Assembly: GCF_002000245.1 (NCBI RefSeq)
Contig: NZ_MTCM01000002.1
Coordinates: 806,001-870,000, forward strand
Length of the DNA: 64,000 nucleotides
Direction of reading: 5' to 3'
From: Sphingobacterium sp. CZ-UAM
GTDB lineage: Bacteria; Bacteroidota; Bacteroidia; Sphingobacteriales; Sphingobacteriaceae
The notes below the pieces were generated by a model. The model saw nothing but the letters and a program-made list of their open reading frames with translations. It searched no databases and was not told where the DNA came from. Positions within the stretch are counted from its first letter, which is position 1; each line of letters begins with the position of its first letter. A program made the position numbers and the translations under genes. Positions 9,791-19,800 of this stretch are shown piece by piece.

Positions 9791-11656
9791 TTACATAAAT
9801 TCAGCTAGATATAACCACCTTTCTGATTTTTGGTCTATTTGTTCCTGTATCGTTTTTATCTCTTCTGATACTGCTGATAGTTTGATATGATCTGTCAGTT
9901 GATTTAGTTCTCCCGTTTTCGCTTTTAGCAGTAATTCTAGATTTTCTATTTCTGATTCGAGTTTGTTATATTCAAGCTGTTCCTTATAGGAGAGTTTTTT
10001 CTTTTCTTCTTTTACCTGAGGTTTTGCAATTTCCTGAATAGTCTTTTTTTGCTTTTCCTTTTCTAATTTTTGAAGTTCTTCTTGCACTATTTTGAAGTCT
10101 GCGTAGTTGCCGTTGTAAATACGGATCTTACCTTCACCCTCAAAAATGAAAAGTTGATCTGTCAACTTATCCAATAAATATCTGTCGTGAGAGACCAATA
10201 TAAGTACGCCATTATAGTTATCAAGGAATTCTTCTAATACATTTAGTGTATCAATGTCCAAGTCGTTAGAAGGTTCATCCAGTATAAGAAAATTAGGGTT
10301 CTTCATTAACACGCGCATAAGCTGGAGGCGTTTCCGCTCTCCACCGCTAAGCTTGTTTACAAAACCAAACTGCTTTTCAGGGGGGAATAGAAAGTGCGTG
10401 AGCAATTGGGATGCTGTAATTACTTCTCCATTTGCCATCTCGATATATTCCGCAATGTTTTTCACAACATCAAGTACACGGTCGTTTTCGCTTACTTCAA
10501 GCCCGCCTTGTTTATAGTATCCATATACCGTTGTATCTCCTATTGCGATCGTCCCGCTGTCCGGATTTTCTTCTTTTGTAATCAGATTTAGAAAAGTCGA
10601 TTTACCCGTTCCGTTTCTACCCGCTAGCCCTATACGGTCTCCTTTTTTGAATATGTAAGAAAAATCAGTTATAATTTCTTTTGCTCCATAATGCTTAGCG
10701 ATATGTTCCAGTTCAAGAATTTTTGATCCCTGCCTGCTTACCTTTACGCTCAACTGTACAGAGTCATTTCCTTTAATTGATTTCGATTTTTCTTCTAGAT
10801 CATAAAAAGCCTCTATACGAGATTTTGATTTGGTTCCTCGTGCCTGAGGTTGCCGACGCATCCATTCTAACTCTTTACGAAGTAAATTTCTACTCTTCTC
10901 AACCATGACGGCATCAATTGCTTCACGGTCTGATTTTTTCTCCAAAAAGTAGGCATAGTTACCTTTGTAAATAAAAAGGTTTCCCCTATCCAGTTCTCGA
11001 ATTTCCGTACAGATATTGTCAAGAAAGTATCGGTCGTGAGTGACTAAAAGTACTGTTTTATTCCCGGTAGTGAGTAACTTTTCGAGCCATTCGATGGTCT
11101 CAATATCCAGGTGGTTGGTTGGCTCATCAAGAATATATACGTCTGGTTCGTCAATCAATAGTTTAGCCAAAGCTAATCTTTTACGTTGACCACCGGATAG
11201 ACTTTTAATATCTTGTTTAAAATCCATAATGTTTAAACGATTTAAAATCGTCTTTATATTATGTTCATACTCCCAGGCATTCAGTGAACTTATTTTTTCG
11301 GTGAGGTCTTCTAATTTTTTTTGATCAATATCACTATTTTCAAGAAGTTCTTCATATTCTCTTATGAGACGCTGCTGGTCGTTGTCGGCACTATAAATAA
11401 AATCATTGATCGATTTTAATCCTGTGAAATCAGGATCTTGTTCAAGGAAACCTATTTTTATTCCTTTTTCTTTTACAACTTTTCCCGAAGTTGGTAAGGT
11501 ACGCTCTGCCAAAATAGAAAGCAACGTTGATTTGCCTGTACCATTTATGCCAACCAAAGCCACCCGCTCCCCTTTTTGGAGTCCGAAGTGTAAGTCTCTA
11601 AAAAGCCATCTATCATGGAAGGAATGGCTTACTTGTTCTGTAGCTAAAATACTCAC
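9791..11656 (-). CDS. ABC-F family ATPase (Uup-like)
   Basis: A 621-residue soluble protein with two ABC domains and no membrane segment. Domain 1 has Walker A GINGTGKS (36-43), signature LSGGQRKR and Walker B ending LDEPTNHLD. Domain 2 has GRNGTGKS, LSGGERKR and LDEPSNDLD. A lysine/glutamate-rich linker (around 535-560) leads to a C-terminal coiled coil, as in Uup. ABC-F proteins act on the ribosome or on branched DNA intermediates; Uup itself is linked to precise transposon excision. It is transcribed toward mnmG with the two parS-like sites between them. Confidence 0.9.
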   Translation of the reverse strand: MSILATEQVSHSFHDRWLFRDLHFGLQKGERVALVGINGTGKSTLLSILAERTLPTSGKVVKEKGIKIGFLEQDPDFTGLKSINDFIYSADNDQQRLIREYEELLENSDIDQKKLEDLTEKISSLNAWEYEHNIKTILNRLNIMDFKQDIKSLSGGQRKRLALAKLLIDEPDVYILDEPTNHLDIETIEWLEKLLTTGNKTVLLVTHDRYFLDNICTEIRELDRGNLFIYKGNYAYFLEKKSDREAIDAVMVEKSRNLLRKELEWMRRQPQARGTKSKSRIEAFYDLEEKSKSIKGNDSVQLSVKVSRQGSKILELEHIAKHYGAKEIITDFSYIFKKGDRIGLAGRNGTGKSTFLNLITKEENPDSGTIAIGDTTVYGYYKQGGLEVSENDRVLDVVKNIAEYIEMANGEVITASQLLTHFLFPPEKQFGFVNKLSGGERKRLQLMRVLMKNPNFLILDEPSNDLDIDTLNVLEEFLDNYNGVLILVSHDRYLLDKLTDQLFIFEGEGKIRIYNGNYADFKIVQEELQKLEKEKQKKTIQEIAKPQVKEEKKKLSYKEQLEYNKLESEIENLELLLKAKTGELNQLTDHIKLSAVSEEIKTIQEQIDQKSERWLYLAEFM

Positions 11657-12020
11657 GTTATATCACCCTAAATTAATCTTAGTCGTTTTTATACAATAAA
11701 AATCCCTTTCAAGAATCCTTTATTCTTAAAATTTTTATTTAACACATTGAAAATCAATTATATACTATTTTTTTATTCGATTTTCAATTATTTATATAGT
11801 GAATCAATAATCTTTTGATTGCTGACTAATTAAATCTTAATGGGGCTTTCTATCATGTTAATGGAGTAAATCAGAAGCTAAGCCGGAAATCCTGTTTAGC
11901 GTAATCTCAGTAACAAGTTGATTTAGAATGCACGCAAAAATAAAGAAATAGTTTCTTATTCGATGCGAAAAAAGCTTCGTTGTGTGATAAAACGGCAATA
12001 ATGATATTACCTTGATAAAT
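11657..12020. other. Intergenic region between the ABC-F gene and apaG
   Basis: It holds the ABC-F promoter region and the 3' end of the apaG transcript. A 10-bp inverted repeat, ATTGAAAATC at 11746-11755 and its complement at 11779-11788, has an AT-rich 23-nt spacer. I see no further gene and no clear terminator. Confidence 0.5.
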
Positions 12021-12407
12021 TTAATTCAATGCATAATCAGCAATCAGATTGAAGCGTGGTATTTCAACCTGAAAACTACTATTATCCAAAGAACGGATCA
12101 TGTTGTAATGGCCTTCCATGAAACCAAATTCACTGTTAAGATTACATCCCGAAGTATATTGATGTACCTTGCCCGGTTCAATTATCGGTTGTTCACCTAC
12201 AACACCTTCACCGGATACTTCCCTATAGTCGCCCTTAGCATCGAATATTTTCCAATAACGACTGATCAATTGAACCGTGTAATCGCTCAAATTTTCTATG
12301 CTAATGTGATAAGCAAACATAAAATGTTCACGGTCGGGATTCGAATACTCCGATTGATAGATGGTTTCAACCGAGATTTTTACGCCTTCTGTAATTTGTG
12401 TGATCAT
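12021..12407 (-). CDS. apaG: ApaG domain protein
   Basis: A 128-residue single-domain protein matching the ApaG/DUF525 family (fibronectin-III-like beta sandwich). Visible family features are the Y.I.IEN.S...VQLISR.W.I.D core near residues 33-55, the GEGVVGEQP turn and the YTSGC..N...G.MEG segment near 85-105. It is annotated in many genomes as a Co2+/Mg2+ efflux protein, but the biochemical role is not settled. Monocistronic on the minus strand, divergent from the methyltransferase gene to its right. Confidence 0.93.
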   Translation of the reverse strand: MITQITEGVKISVETIYQSEYSNPDREHFMFAYHISIENLSDYTVQLISRYWKIFDAKGDYREVSGEGVVGEQPIIEPGKVHQYTSGCNLNSEFGFMEGHYNMIRSLDNSSFQVEIPRFNLIADYALN

Positions 12408-12556
12408 TTGGATGATGTTTATTGTTGCAACAAATACTTATGCTAAAATACTAATAATGAGTTTAAAATTCGCAAACTTAATCATTTTTAAAGGTTAAAT
12501 TATGCTAAGTTTAAAATTACTGTAGTCAAGTGATCCTTAAATTAGTAGGTTTGTAT

Positions 12557-13267
12557 ATGGCAAAAGGTATATTATATTTAATTCCCGTTCCTTTGAGCGA
12601 TGACGCAGCATTGCAGTCTTTTACTCCTTATTTGGTAGAGACAATAAATACGCTGGATGAGTATATCGTGGAAAATGAGAAGACGGCAAGAAAGTTTCTG
12701 AAGTTAGCAGGACTTAAAATTCCCCAAAATGCATTGAAGATACACGATTATGGGAAACATGCTCGGGACAAAGGAAATATTAATGACTTTTTTGATGGTC
12801 TTAAACAAGGTCGAAATGTCGGTTTGATGTCCGAGGCTGGTTGTCCGGGGGTAGCCGATCCTGGCGCTTCTATTGTTGCTCATGCTCATCAGCTTGGAAT
12901 TAAAGTGGTACCATTGGTTGGTCCCAGCTCCATCTTGCTTGCACTTATGGCTTCGGGATTTAGTGGGCAGAAATTTGCTTTCCACGGTTATTTACCTATC
13001 GATAAAAACGAGCGTACAAAAAAGATCAAAGATCTGGAACTGCAATCCATGCGTGAGAAACAAACTCAGATTTTTATTGAAACACCTTTTCGAAACAATC
13101 ATCTTTTGGAGGATCTTCTCAAAACCTGTAAATCCAGTACGCAACTTTGTGTCGCGTGTAATGTGACTTCGGCAGACGAATCTATAAAAAGTCTGACTGT
13201 TGCTGAATGGAAAAAACAGAAAGCGGATTACCATAAAAAACCGACAATATTTTTGCTGTATGTCTAA
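12557..13267 (+). CDS. SAM-dependent methyltransferase, tetrapyrrole methylase family (RsmI-like)
   Basis: The ATG at 12557 is preferred over an upstream GTG at 12530 because it gives the usual start MAKGILYLIPVPLSDD. The protein has 236 residues. The GLMSEAGCPGVADPGA motif and the LVGPSSILLALMASG segment are diagnostic of the RsmI/YraL branch of the tetrapyrrole methylase fold. RsmI 2'-O-methylates C1402 of 16S rRNA, but this Bacteroidota protein is shorter and divergent from classical RsmI, so the target is unproven. It is divergent from apaG. Confidence 0.85.
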   Translation: MAKGILYLIPVPLSDDAALQSFTPYLVETINTLDEYIVENEKTARKFLKLAGLKIPQNALKIHDYGKHARDKGNINDFFDGLKQGRNVGLMSEAGCPGVADPGASIVAHAHQLGIKVVPLVGPSSILLALMASGFSGQKFAFHGYLPIDKNERTKKIKDLELQSMREKQTQIFIETPFRNNHLLEDLLKTCKSSTQLCVACNVTSADESIKSLTVAEWKKQKADYHKKPTIFLLYV

Positions 13268-13485
13268 CAAGTTATGTTGAGTTCCTCCCCTACCCTGCTT
13301 TAGCTGTTGGGGCAGTTTTAATATGAAATCTCTCTTTAAATAAGGATAAAGCTAGGTGTGGTTTTCTGAGTAATTACTCACATACGTCATTTTCGACTGC
13401 AAAATGGAAAATGCTTATTGGAACATAGCAAATTGTTGAGTAGATTTAGGAGGAGTGATGTGTCAATTTTACTAAACATAATGTA

Positions 13486-14244
13486 GTGAAATTTAATAAA
13501 TTAGGTTATTTTATATTGTTTTTTTCATTAGTTGTAGGCTTAAAATCTGCTTATGCACAGCAAACTACTTATGTTATTGTACATGGTGCCTGGGGTGGCG
13601 CCTGGCAATTTAAAAAGACAGCAAATGAATTGGAGAAAAAAGGTCATAAAGTTTATAGACCCACACTAACAGGGCTAGGTGAACGTTATCACTTAGCAGA
13701 TACTTCCATTCGTTTACAGACCCATATCAATGATGTTATCAATACGATATTATTTGAAGATTTGCGGGATATTGTACTGGTTGGCCACAGCTATGGTGGA
13801 ATGGTTATAACCGGAGTTGCGGATAGCCTTCCAGATCGGATAAAAAAGTTGGTATATTTAGATGCCATTCTTCCGGAGGATCAGGAGTCCGTTCTGACTT
13901 TGATGGGTAAGGCGGATGGCAACAATGGACTTTTAAAATATGGAAAAGAAGGTTTTATTATCCCATTTTGGGTAAAAGACGATATGAAGTTTCCGCGGGA
14001 TGTCCCCCACCCTTTGAAGACGATGAGCGATGGAATCAATTTGAATAATCCGGAAAGGGAGAAAATTCCGGCAACTTATATCCTGACCTACGAGGGAGAT
14101 CAGCCCATGGAAAAAGATGATTTTTTTCAATTTTATGCGAAAGCAAAAAAGAAGCATTTCAAAACTATTGAATTGATCGGTGATCACAACCCGCAAATAA
14201 AAAAGCTGAAAGAATTAGTAGATTTGTTATTACAGGAACGATAA
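13486..14244 (+). CDS. Secreted alpha/beta-fold hydrolase
   Basis: A 252-residue esterase-like protein with a signal peptide (hydrophobic 8-20, cleavage near SAYAQ|Q). The oxyanion-hole segment HGAWGGAW is at 33-40, the nucleophile Ser102 lies in GHSYGG, a likely acid is Asp135 (LDAILPED) and the catalytic His is His234 (GDHNPQ). This motif set is the EstC/salicylate-esterase-like group of alpha/beta hydrolases. The substrate is unknown; export implies a periplasmic one. The start is a GTG at 13486, since the nearby ATG at 13481 is followed at once by a stop. A two-TM protein gene follows after 17 nt. Confidence 0.85.
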   Translation: MKFNKLGYFILFFSLVVGLKSAYAQQTTYVIVHGAWGGAWQFKKTANELEKKGHKVYRPTLTGLGERYHLADTSIRLQTHINDVINTILFEDLRDIVLVGHSYGGMVITGVADSLPDRIKKLVYLDAILPEDQESVLTLMGKADGNNGLLKYGKEGFIIPFWVKDDMKFPRDVPHPLKTMSDGINLNNPEREKIPATYILTYEGDQPMEKDDFFQFYAKAKKKHFKTIELIGDHNPQIKKLKELVDLLLQER

Positions 14245-14261
14245 ATAAGAGTAAGATTTCA

Positions 14262-14747
14262 ATGTCACAAGAAGAATTAATAAAAGAGTTAAGTAGACCT
14301 GAAGTATTATACGCGGCGTTAGGCCTCGTTGTTATACGCATTATTATTTGGTTGTTATTTGCGAATACCATTCGTAGGACATTAAACCTGATAGCGGTAG
14401 AAAATAGATTGATGACACCCAATCAATCTTGGCTGGTAGCCATTCCTTTAGTCAATATTTATTGGAATTTTCAAGTCGCTTCCCGTTTGAAAGATTCCCT
14501 TATCAATGAGTTTTACGACCGCAAGATCGCGGTTGAGGAAAATCCGACCTTTCGGAAAGGATCATTATATGCCTGGATTTATCTGGCGACAAATATTCCG
14601 TTGCCGATTCCTATTTCAGGCCTGCTGGTTATCATGCATTTTGTCACCTTGGCTAACTATTGGTTTAATATCAGCGCAAATCGTAGAATTTTGGAAGAAC
14701 ATGATAAATTTCGAGAAAAGGAGGTTATTATAAACGATGAAAATTAA
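14262..14747 (+). CDS. Predicted membrane protein with two or three TM segments
   Basis: 161 residues, not recognised as a named family. Hydrophobic segments are visible near residues 15-34, 52-68 and 100-122, separated by charged loops; the C-terminus is charged. The layout resembles small DUF4328-like membrane proteins, but I cannot confirm this. The 3' end overlaps the start of the Nif3-like gene by 11 nt, which indicates translational coupling with the 14737-16589 genes. Confidence 0.75.
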   Translation: MSQEELIKELSRPEVLYAALGLVVIRIIIWLLFANTIRRTLNLIAVENRLMTPNQSWLVAIPLVNIYWNFQVASRLKDSLINEFYDRKIAVEENPTFRKGSLYAWIYLATNIPLPIPISGLLVIMHFVTLANYWFNISANRRILEEHDKFREKEVIINDEN

Positions 14748-15837
14748 AGCGGTTATTCAACATCTGGAGCATTTGGCTCCATTGGATTTGCAGGAAACTT
14801 ATGATAATGCCGGATTGATTGTCGGCAATGCAGATCAGGAGATTACCAAAGTATTGATTTCGTTGGATTGTACGGAGGAGGTGGTACAGGAAGCGATCGA
14901 AAAGGGATGTAATTTAATTATTTCACATCATCCCATTGTTTTCAAAGGATTAAAAAAATTCAATGGAAAGAACTATGTAGAACGTACGGTCATAAAGGCA
15001 ATAGAAAATGGCATTGCGCTCTATGCGATACATACCAATCTGGACAATGTCACCGGTGGGGTCAATTCCAAAATAGCTGATAAACTGGGACTGGTTAACC
15101 AGGCTATATTGGAATCCAAGCCAAATGTACTGCGCAAAATGGTGGTATTTGTGCCCAGGAGTCATGTAGAAGAAGTCCGGCAAGCCTTGTTTGATGCCGG
15201 AGCGGGTCAAATTGGAAAACATTATGATCAATGCAGTTTTAATACTGCCGGTTATGGAAGTTTTAGGCCTTTGGCGGGGGCTGAACCCGCTATTGGCGAA
15301 ATAGGAACACAGGAACGTGTCGAAGAGACACGCATTGAAGTGATTTATAAACGTTCTATTGAAAGAAAACTTCTTTTGGCTCTCTATGAAGCACATCCTT
15401 ACGAAGAAGTTGCTTATGATCTTTTCGATTTACAGAATACAGCTGGAGAAATTGGAGCTGGAATGATTGGTAATTTATCCGAGCCCATGGATGAATTGGA
15501 ATTTTTGGCTTATTTGAAAGAGAATCTCAAGCTAAATGTAATTCGCCATACAGCCCTTCTGGGAAAGAAGGTGAGTAGAGTTGCAGTTTGCGGTGGTGCA
15601 GGTGGCTTCCTATTGGGGGCGGCAAAGCGTTCTGGTGCTGATTTTTTTGTCACAGCAGATTATAAATATCATGAGTTTTTTGATGCAGAAGGTGAGATTG
15701 TCATAGCAGATACGGGACATTTTGAGAGCGAACAATTTACGCAAGAATTATTGTACGACATTATTACGAAAAAATTTCCTAACTTTGCAACCTTAACAAC
15801 AGAAATAGATACAAATCCTATAAAATACTACAGTTGA
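14737..15837 (+). CDS. Nif3-like dinuclear metal centre protein
   Basis: A 366-residue member of the Nif3/YbgI/GTP cyclohydrolase I type 2 family, which forms hexameric rings with two metals per site. Probable ligands are visible: His64-His65 (ISHHPIVF), His99 and Asp103 (HTNLDN) and His328/Glu332 (GHFESE). The middle segment of about 110 residues is the CutA-like insert found in the long form of this family. The enzymatic role is still uncertain. The stop TGA shares its A with the ATG of the next gene (15837), a tight coupling. Confidence 0.92.
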   Translation: MKIKAVIQHLEHLAPLDLQETYDNAGLIVGNADQEITKVLISLDCTEEVVQEAIEKGCNLIISHHPIVFKGLKKFNGKNYVERTVIKAIENGIALYAIHTNLDNVTGGVNSKIADKLGLVNQAILESKPNVLRKMVVFVPRSHVEEVRQALFDAGAGQIGKHYDQCSFNTAGYGSFRPLAGAEPAIGEIGTQERVEETRIEVIYKRSIERKLLLALYEAHPYEEVAYDLFDLQNTAGEIGAGMIGNLSEPMDELEFLAYLKENLKLNVIRHTALLGKKVSRVAVCGGAGGFLLGAAKRSGADFFVTADYKYHEFFDAEGEIVIADTGHFESEQFTQELLYDIITKKFPNFATLTTEIDTNPIKYYS

Positions 15838-16589
15838 TGGAACAAACCGTAGAACAAAAATTGAAAGCATTATGGCTTTTGCAAGCCATACATACTAAAA
15901 TAGACAAGATTCGCCAGGTTCGTGGTGAATTGCCTATGGAAGTTGCAGATCTTGAAGATGAGATTGCGGGTTTAGAAACTCGTATTGAGAAGATCAGAAC
16001 AGACTTGGACGATTTAGAAGATTCAATCGTTAAGCGTAAAAACATGATTAAAGATGCCCAGGCTGCTATCAAGAAATATGAGTCGCAGTTAAATGAGGTA
16101 AAAAATAATCGTGAATATGACGCTATTTCGAAAGAAATTGAAATCCAAGGTCTTGAGATTCAGGTTTGTGAAAAAAGAATCAAAGAAGCAGAATTCGAGA
16201 TTCGCAATAAAACAGAAAACTACGATGCTACCGTAGGTAACCTGGAATATAGCAAAAACGAACTTGAGGGTAAAAAGAAAGAATTGGAAACAATTACTTC
16301 TGAAACCCAAAAGGAAGAAGATGCGTTATTGGCTAAAGCTGCTGAAGCGGAAGCTAATATAGAAGAGCGTTTGGTAAAAGTTTATTACCGTTTGCGTAAT
16401 TCTTTCAAAAATGGTTTGGCGGTCGTTTCTATCGATCGTGATAGCTGTTCAGGATGTCACAATAAAATCCCTGCTCAGATGCAATCGGAGATTCGTCAAC
16501 GTAAAAAAATCATTATCTGCGAACATTGTGGTCGCGTTTTGGTAGACGAAGGTATCGTATTGGAAATTGAACAAGAATACGGTTTCTAA
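15837..16589 (+). CDS. Coiled-coil protein with C-terminal C4 zinc ribbon
   Basis: 250 residues. The ATG at 15837 overlaps the preceding stop codon, so it is preferred over an in-frame TTG one codon earlier. Residues 1-185 are a long charged coiled coil; the end carries a zinc ribbon with two CxxC pairs (CSGCHNK and CEHCGRV). This is the CT398/HP0958-like family. Related proteins act in RNA binding and in flagellar export in other phyla, but here no flagellar genes are present. It is the last gene of the 14262-16589 operon and is followed by a strong terminator. Confidence 0.9.
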   Translation: MEQTVEQKLKALWLLQAIHTKIDKIRQVRGELPMEVADLEDEIAGLETRIEKIRTDLDDLEDSIVKRKNMIKDAQAAIKKYESQLNEVKNNREYDAISKEIEIQGLEIQVCEKRIKEAEFEIRNKTENYDATVGNLEYSKNELEGKKKELETITSETQKEEDALLAKAAEAEANIEERLVKVYYRLRNSFKNGLAVVSIDRDSCSGCHNKIPAQMQSEIRQRKKIIICEHCGRVLVDEGIVLEIEQEYGF

Positions 16590-16605
16590 TCGTTAATAAC
16601 AGAAT

Positions 16606-16638
16606 AAAGCCCTGCTTTTTGAGCAGGGCTTTTTTTTT
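16606..16638 (+). terminator. Rho-independent terminator after the zinc-ribbon gene
   Basis: Perfect 9-bp stem AGCCCTGCT/AGCAGGGCT (16608-16616 and 16622-16630) with a TTTTG loop, followed by a run of eight T. Confidence 0.95.
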
Positions 16639-16683
16639 AAGATATTTTTTATGCAACTTTGTTGATATACGAAGTGATTTATT

Positions 16684-16805
16684 GGACAAAATAGTAGCTT
16701 TGTATTGTAATTTTAACCTTTATATTTTTATGAAGTTGGTATGCGAATCGCAGGTACTATAAAACAGTAGTTTTGCATATTAATTTTAACCATTGAAAAT
16801 TTATG
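16684..16805 (+). promoter_or_regulatory. Tandemly duplicated promoter and leader upstream of the S41 peptidase
   Basis: Two degenerate copies of one module lie head to tail. Each has a TAnnTTTG -7 box (TAGCTTTG at 16695-16702; TAGTTTTG at 16768-16775), then an AATTTTAACC block, then an ATG followed by AA. The second ATG (16803) opens the peptidase gene; the first (16730) opens a 10-codon frame. No good -33 element is visible at the expected distance for either box, so promoter activity is inferred. Confidence 0.55.
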
Positions 16806-19800
16806 AATAAAACTCATTTTAAGTTTATTGCGGCACTTTTGATCGGTACTTCATTTCTACAGGTCAAAGGGCAAGAGACTTTATTACTCCGAAATCCAAG
16901 TATCAGTGCCAGTAATATCGCTTTTGTGTACGGTGGAGATATCTGGTTAGCAGACAAGAATGGTGGAAACCCGAGACGTCTGACCACAAATCCTGGTGTC
17001 GAACAAAATCCGATGTTCTCCCCTGATGGGAAGAAAATTGCTTTTACGGGCAATTACGATGGTAACACCGATGTGTATGTCCTTCCTATTGAAGGAGGAG
17101 AGCCTCAACGTATTACCTATCATCCTTCTTCAGATGTATTACGTGGCTGGTTGAATAATGATGAAGTATATTATACCACATCACGTGATTTCACCTATGC
17201 GCTAAGTCCACGGTTATACAGTTCTAATATTCAGCGACTGGGAATGGATAAGGCTTTATTGATGCCCGAAGCAACGCAAGGCAGCCCTTCCGCAGATGGG
17301 CGCTATTGGGCTTATATCAAAAATACCGATCCAACGGAGCGCGATCGCGTGGCGTTCAAACGCTACCGTGGTGGAGGTACACCTACCATTTGGATCTTTG
17401 ATACAAAAACCAAGGAAATAGAAGCCATTCCACAGGTAAAAAGCAACGATGTCAAACCCCTATGGTTAGGTAACAAGGTATATTTCCTATCAGATCGCGA
17501 TAAAATAGTCAATATTTTCAGTTATGATACCAAGTCAAAGAAAGTTGAAAAGCTAACTGATTTCAAAGATTATGATGTTCGCTCGCTAAATGGAAATGGC
17601 AATGAATTGATTTTTGAATACGCAGGCATTTTGAATACATTAAGCCTGAATAACAATAATAAGATAACTGCCTTACACATTAGTGTAAATACGGATGCCA
17701 TGTTTAAGCGTCCTTTCTACAAAAATATCAAGGAAGACATTCGCTATGTGGCACTGTCTCCTACCGGTCAACGTGCCCTGTTTGAGTCGCGAGGAGAGAT
17801 TTTCACTGTACCTAAGGAAAAAGGTGAAGCCCGTAATTTGTCGAATTCTCCGGGCTCACACGAACGTTTTCCAGATTGGTCACCAAATGGAAAATGGGTT
17901 TCTTATATCTCGGATAAAAATGGTGCTTACCAGCTAGTTTTAGTGGATCAGTTTGGAAAAGACCAGCCTTTGTATTTCAATCTGGGCGAAACGAATTTTT
18001 ATTTTGAACCTACCTGGTCTCCGGATTCGAAAAAATTATTTTATAACGATGCCCACCTCAATCTATACTACATTGATATTGCATCGAAGGCTATTGTGAA
18101 GGTTGCTGATGATAAACTGAGTGGGCAAACCGGTAGAGTATCCAACCATTTCCAGCCAAGCTGGTCTCCAGACTCAAAATGGATTTCATTTACACGTACT
18201 TTAGAAAATGGGGTACCGGCGGTATTTATGTACAATTTGGATTCAAAGAAAACGCAGCAGATTACAGATGGTATGAGTTCTGTTCGTAGCACTGCTTTTT
18301 CACAGGATGGTAAATACCTTTTCTTTACAGCAAGTACCAATACCGGATTAACCAATTCCGGTCTGCATATGTCGGCTACGCAACGTAATGTCGATTACGC
18401 AGTATATGCTTTTATTCTATCCAGCAAAACCCCTTCTTTCTTTAAGAACGAAAGTGATGAAGAACAGATTCGCGAAGAAAAGGCAGACAAACCTGCAGAA
18501 AAAGAGAGCAACAAAACAGCACGCGTAAAAGAGAACGATAAAAAAGCACCGAAAAATGATAAAAAGGAGGAAACTCCGGCAAGCAAGCCTGAAGATAAAT
18601 CCATTCAGGTAGATTTTGATCGTATCGAGAACCGTATCGTGGCTCTGCCTTTGCCGGTAGGTACCTATTGGAATCTGAATGGCCTGGTTCCAAACCAGCT
18701 GACTTACCAACGCGGTGGCACTATCGGTGCTTACGATTTTAAAGATCTGGAAAATAAGACATTGGTTGAAAACGCACGGAGTTTTGTGATTAGTGCCGAC
18801 GGCAAGAAAATGTTATATCAGACAGGAAATGGTTATAATATCGTGACGGCTGGACAGAAAGTCGCATCTCCGACTGCGGGCGCAATAAAATTGGATGGGA
18901 TCCAACAGCTGGTAGACCCTGTCGCAGAATGGAAACAGGTCTTCAACGAAGTTTGGGCTATGCAGAAAGACTATTTCTATGTAGAAAACATGCATGGTGC
19001 TGACTGGAAAGCGATGAAAGCCAAATATGAAAAATTCCTTCCATTTGTTAATCACCGTTCGGATTTAGGTTATTTACTGAACGAAATGATGGGTGAAATG
19101 GTTGTTGGACATAACTATATTTATCCGGGGGATCAACCTTCCACTCCGTCGGTTTCGGTAGGTGTATTGGGTGCTGACTATACAATCAAAAATGGTTATT
19201 ATCAGATTGGGAAGTTATTTACACGTTTAGAATGGAATCCTTCGTTTAAAGCGCCGCTGGCAGAGCCGGGTTTGAATATCAGAGAAGGGGATTATATCGT
19301 TGCTGTAAACGGTATAGAATTAACCGAAGAAAAGGATATCTATAGTTTATTTGATAACACTGTAGGCAAACAGGTAACGTTAAAAATTAATTCCAAACCG
19401 TCGCTGGTTGGCGCCCGCGAAGTTGTTGTAAAACCGATTTCTTTTGCGGACGAGATGAGCTTGCGCAGCATGGAATGGGTGGAGCGCAACCGCAAGAAGG
19501 TTGATCAGTTAAGTAATGGACAAATAGCTTACGTATACATGCCAAATACCGGACCGGAGGGTTATACCTACTTCAACCGATATTATTTCTCTCAGATGGA
19601 TAAAAAGGCCCTTCTGATGGACGAAAGAAACAATGGTGGTGGTTGGGTAGCCGATTATGTCATTGATTTGCTATCCCGGGAATTGATTTCCGGCTGGGGC
19701 ATCCGTGATGGTAGAGGTTTTACGACGCCGGGCAATGGTATTTACGGTCCAAAAGCAATGATCATCAATGAAAATGCGGGTTCGGGCGGTGATATGATGC

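Noticed and set aside
12012..12446. 144-codon frame opposite apaG
   Set aside because: It lies antisense to a clear ApaG gene and its translation has no family features.
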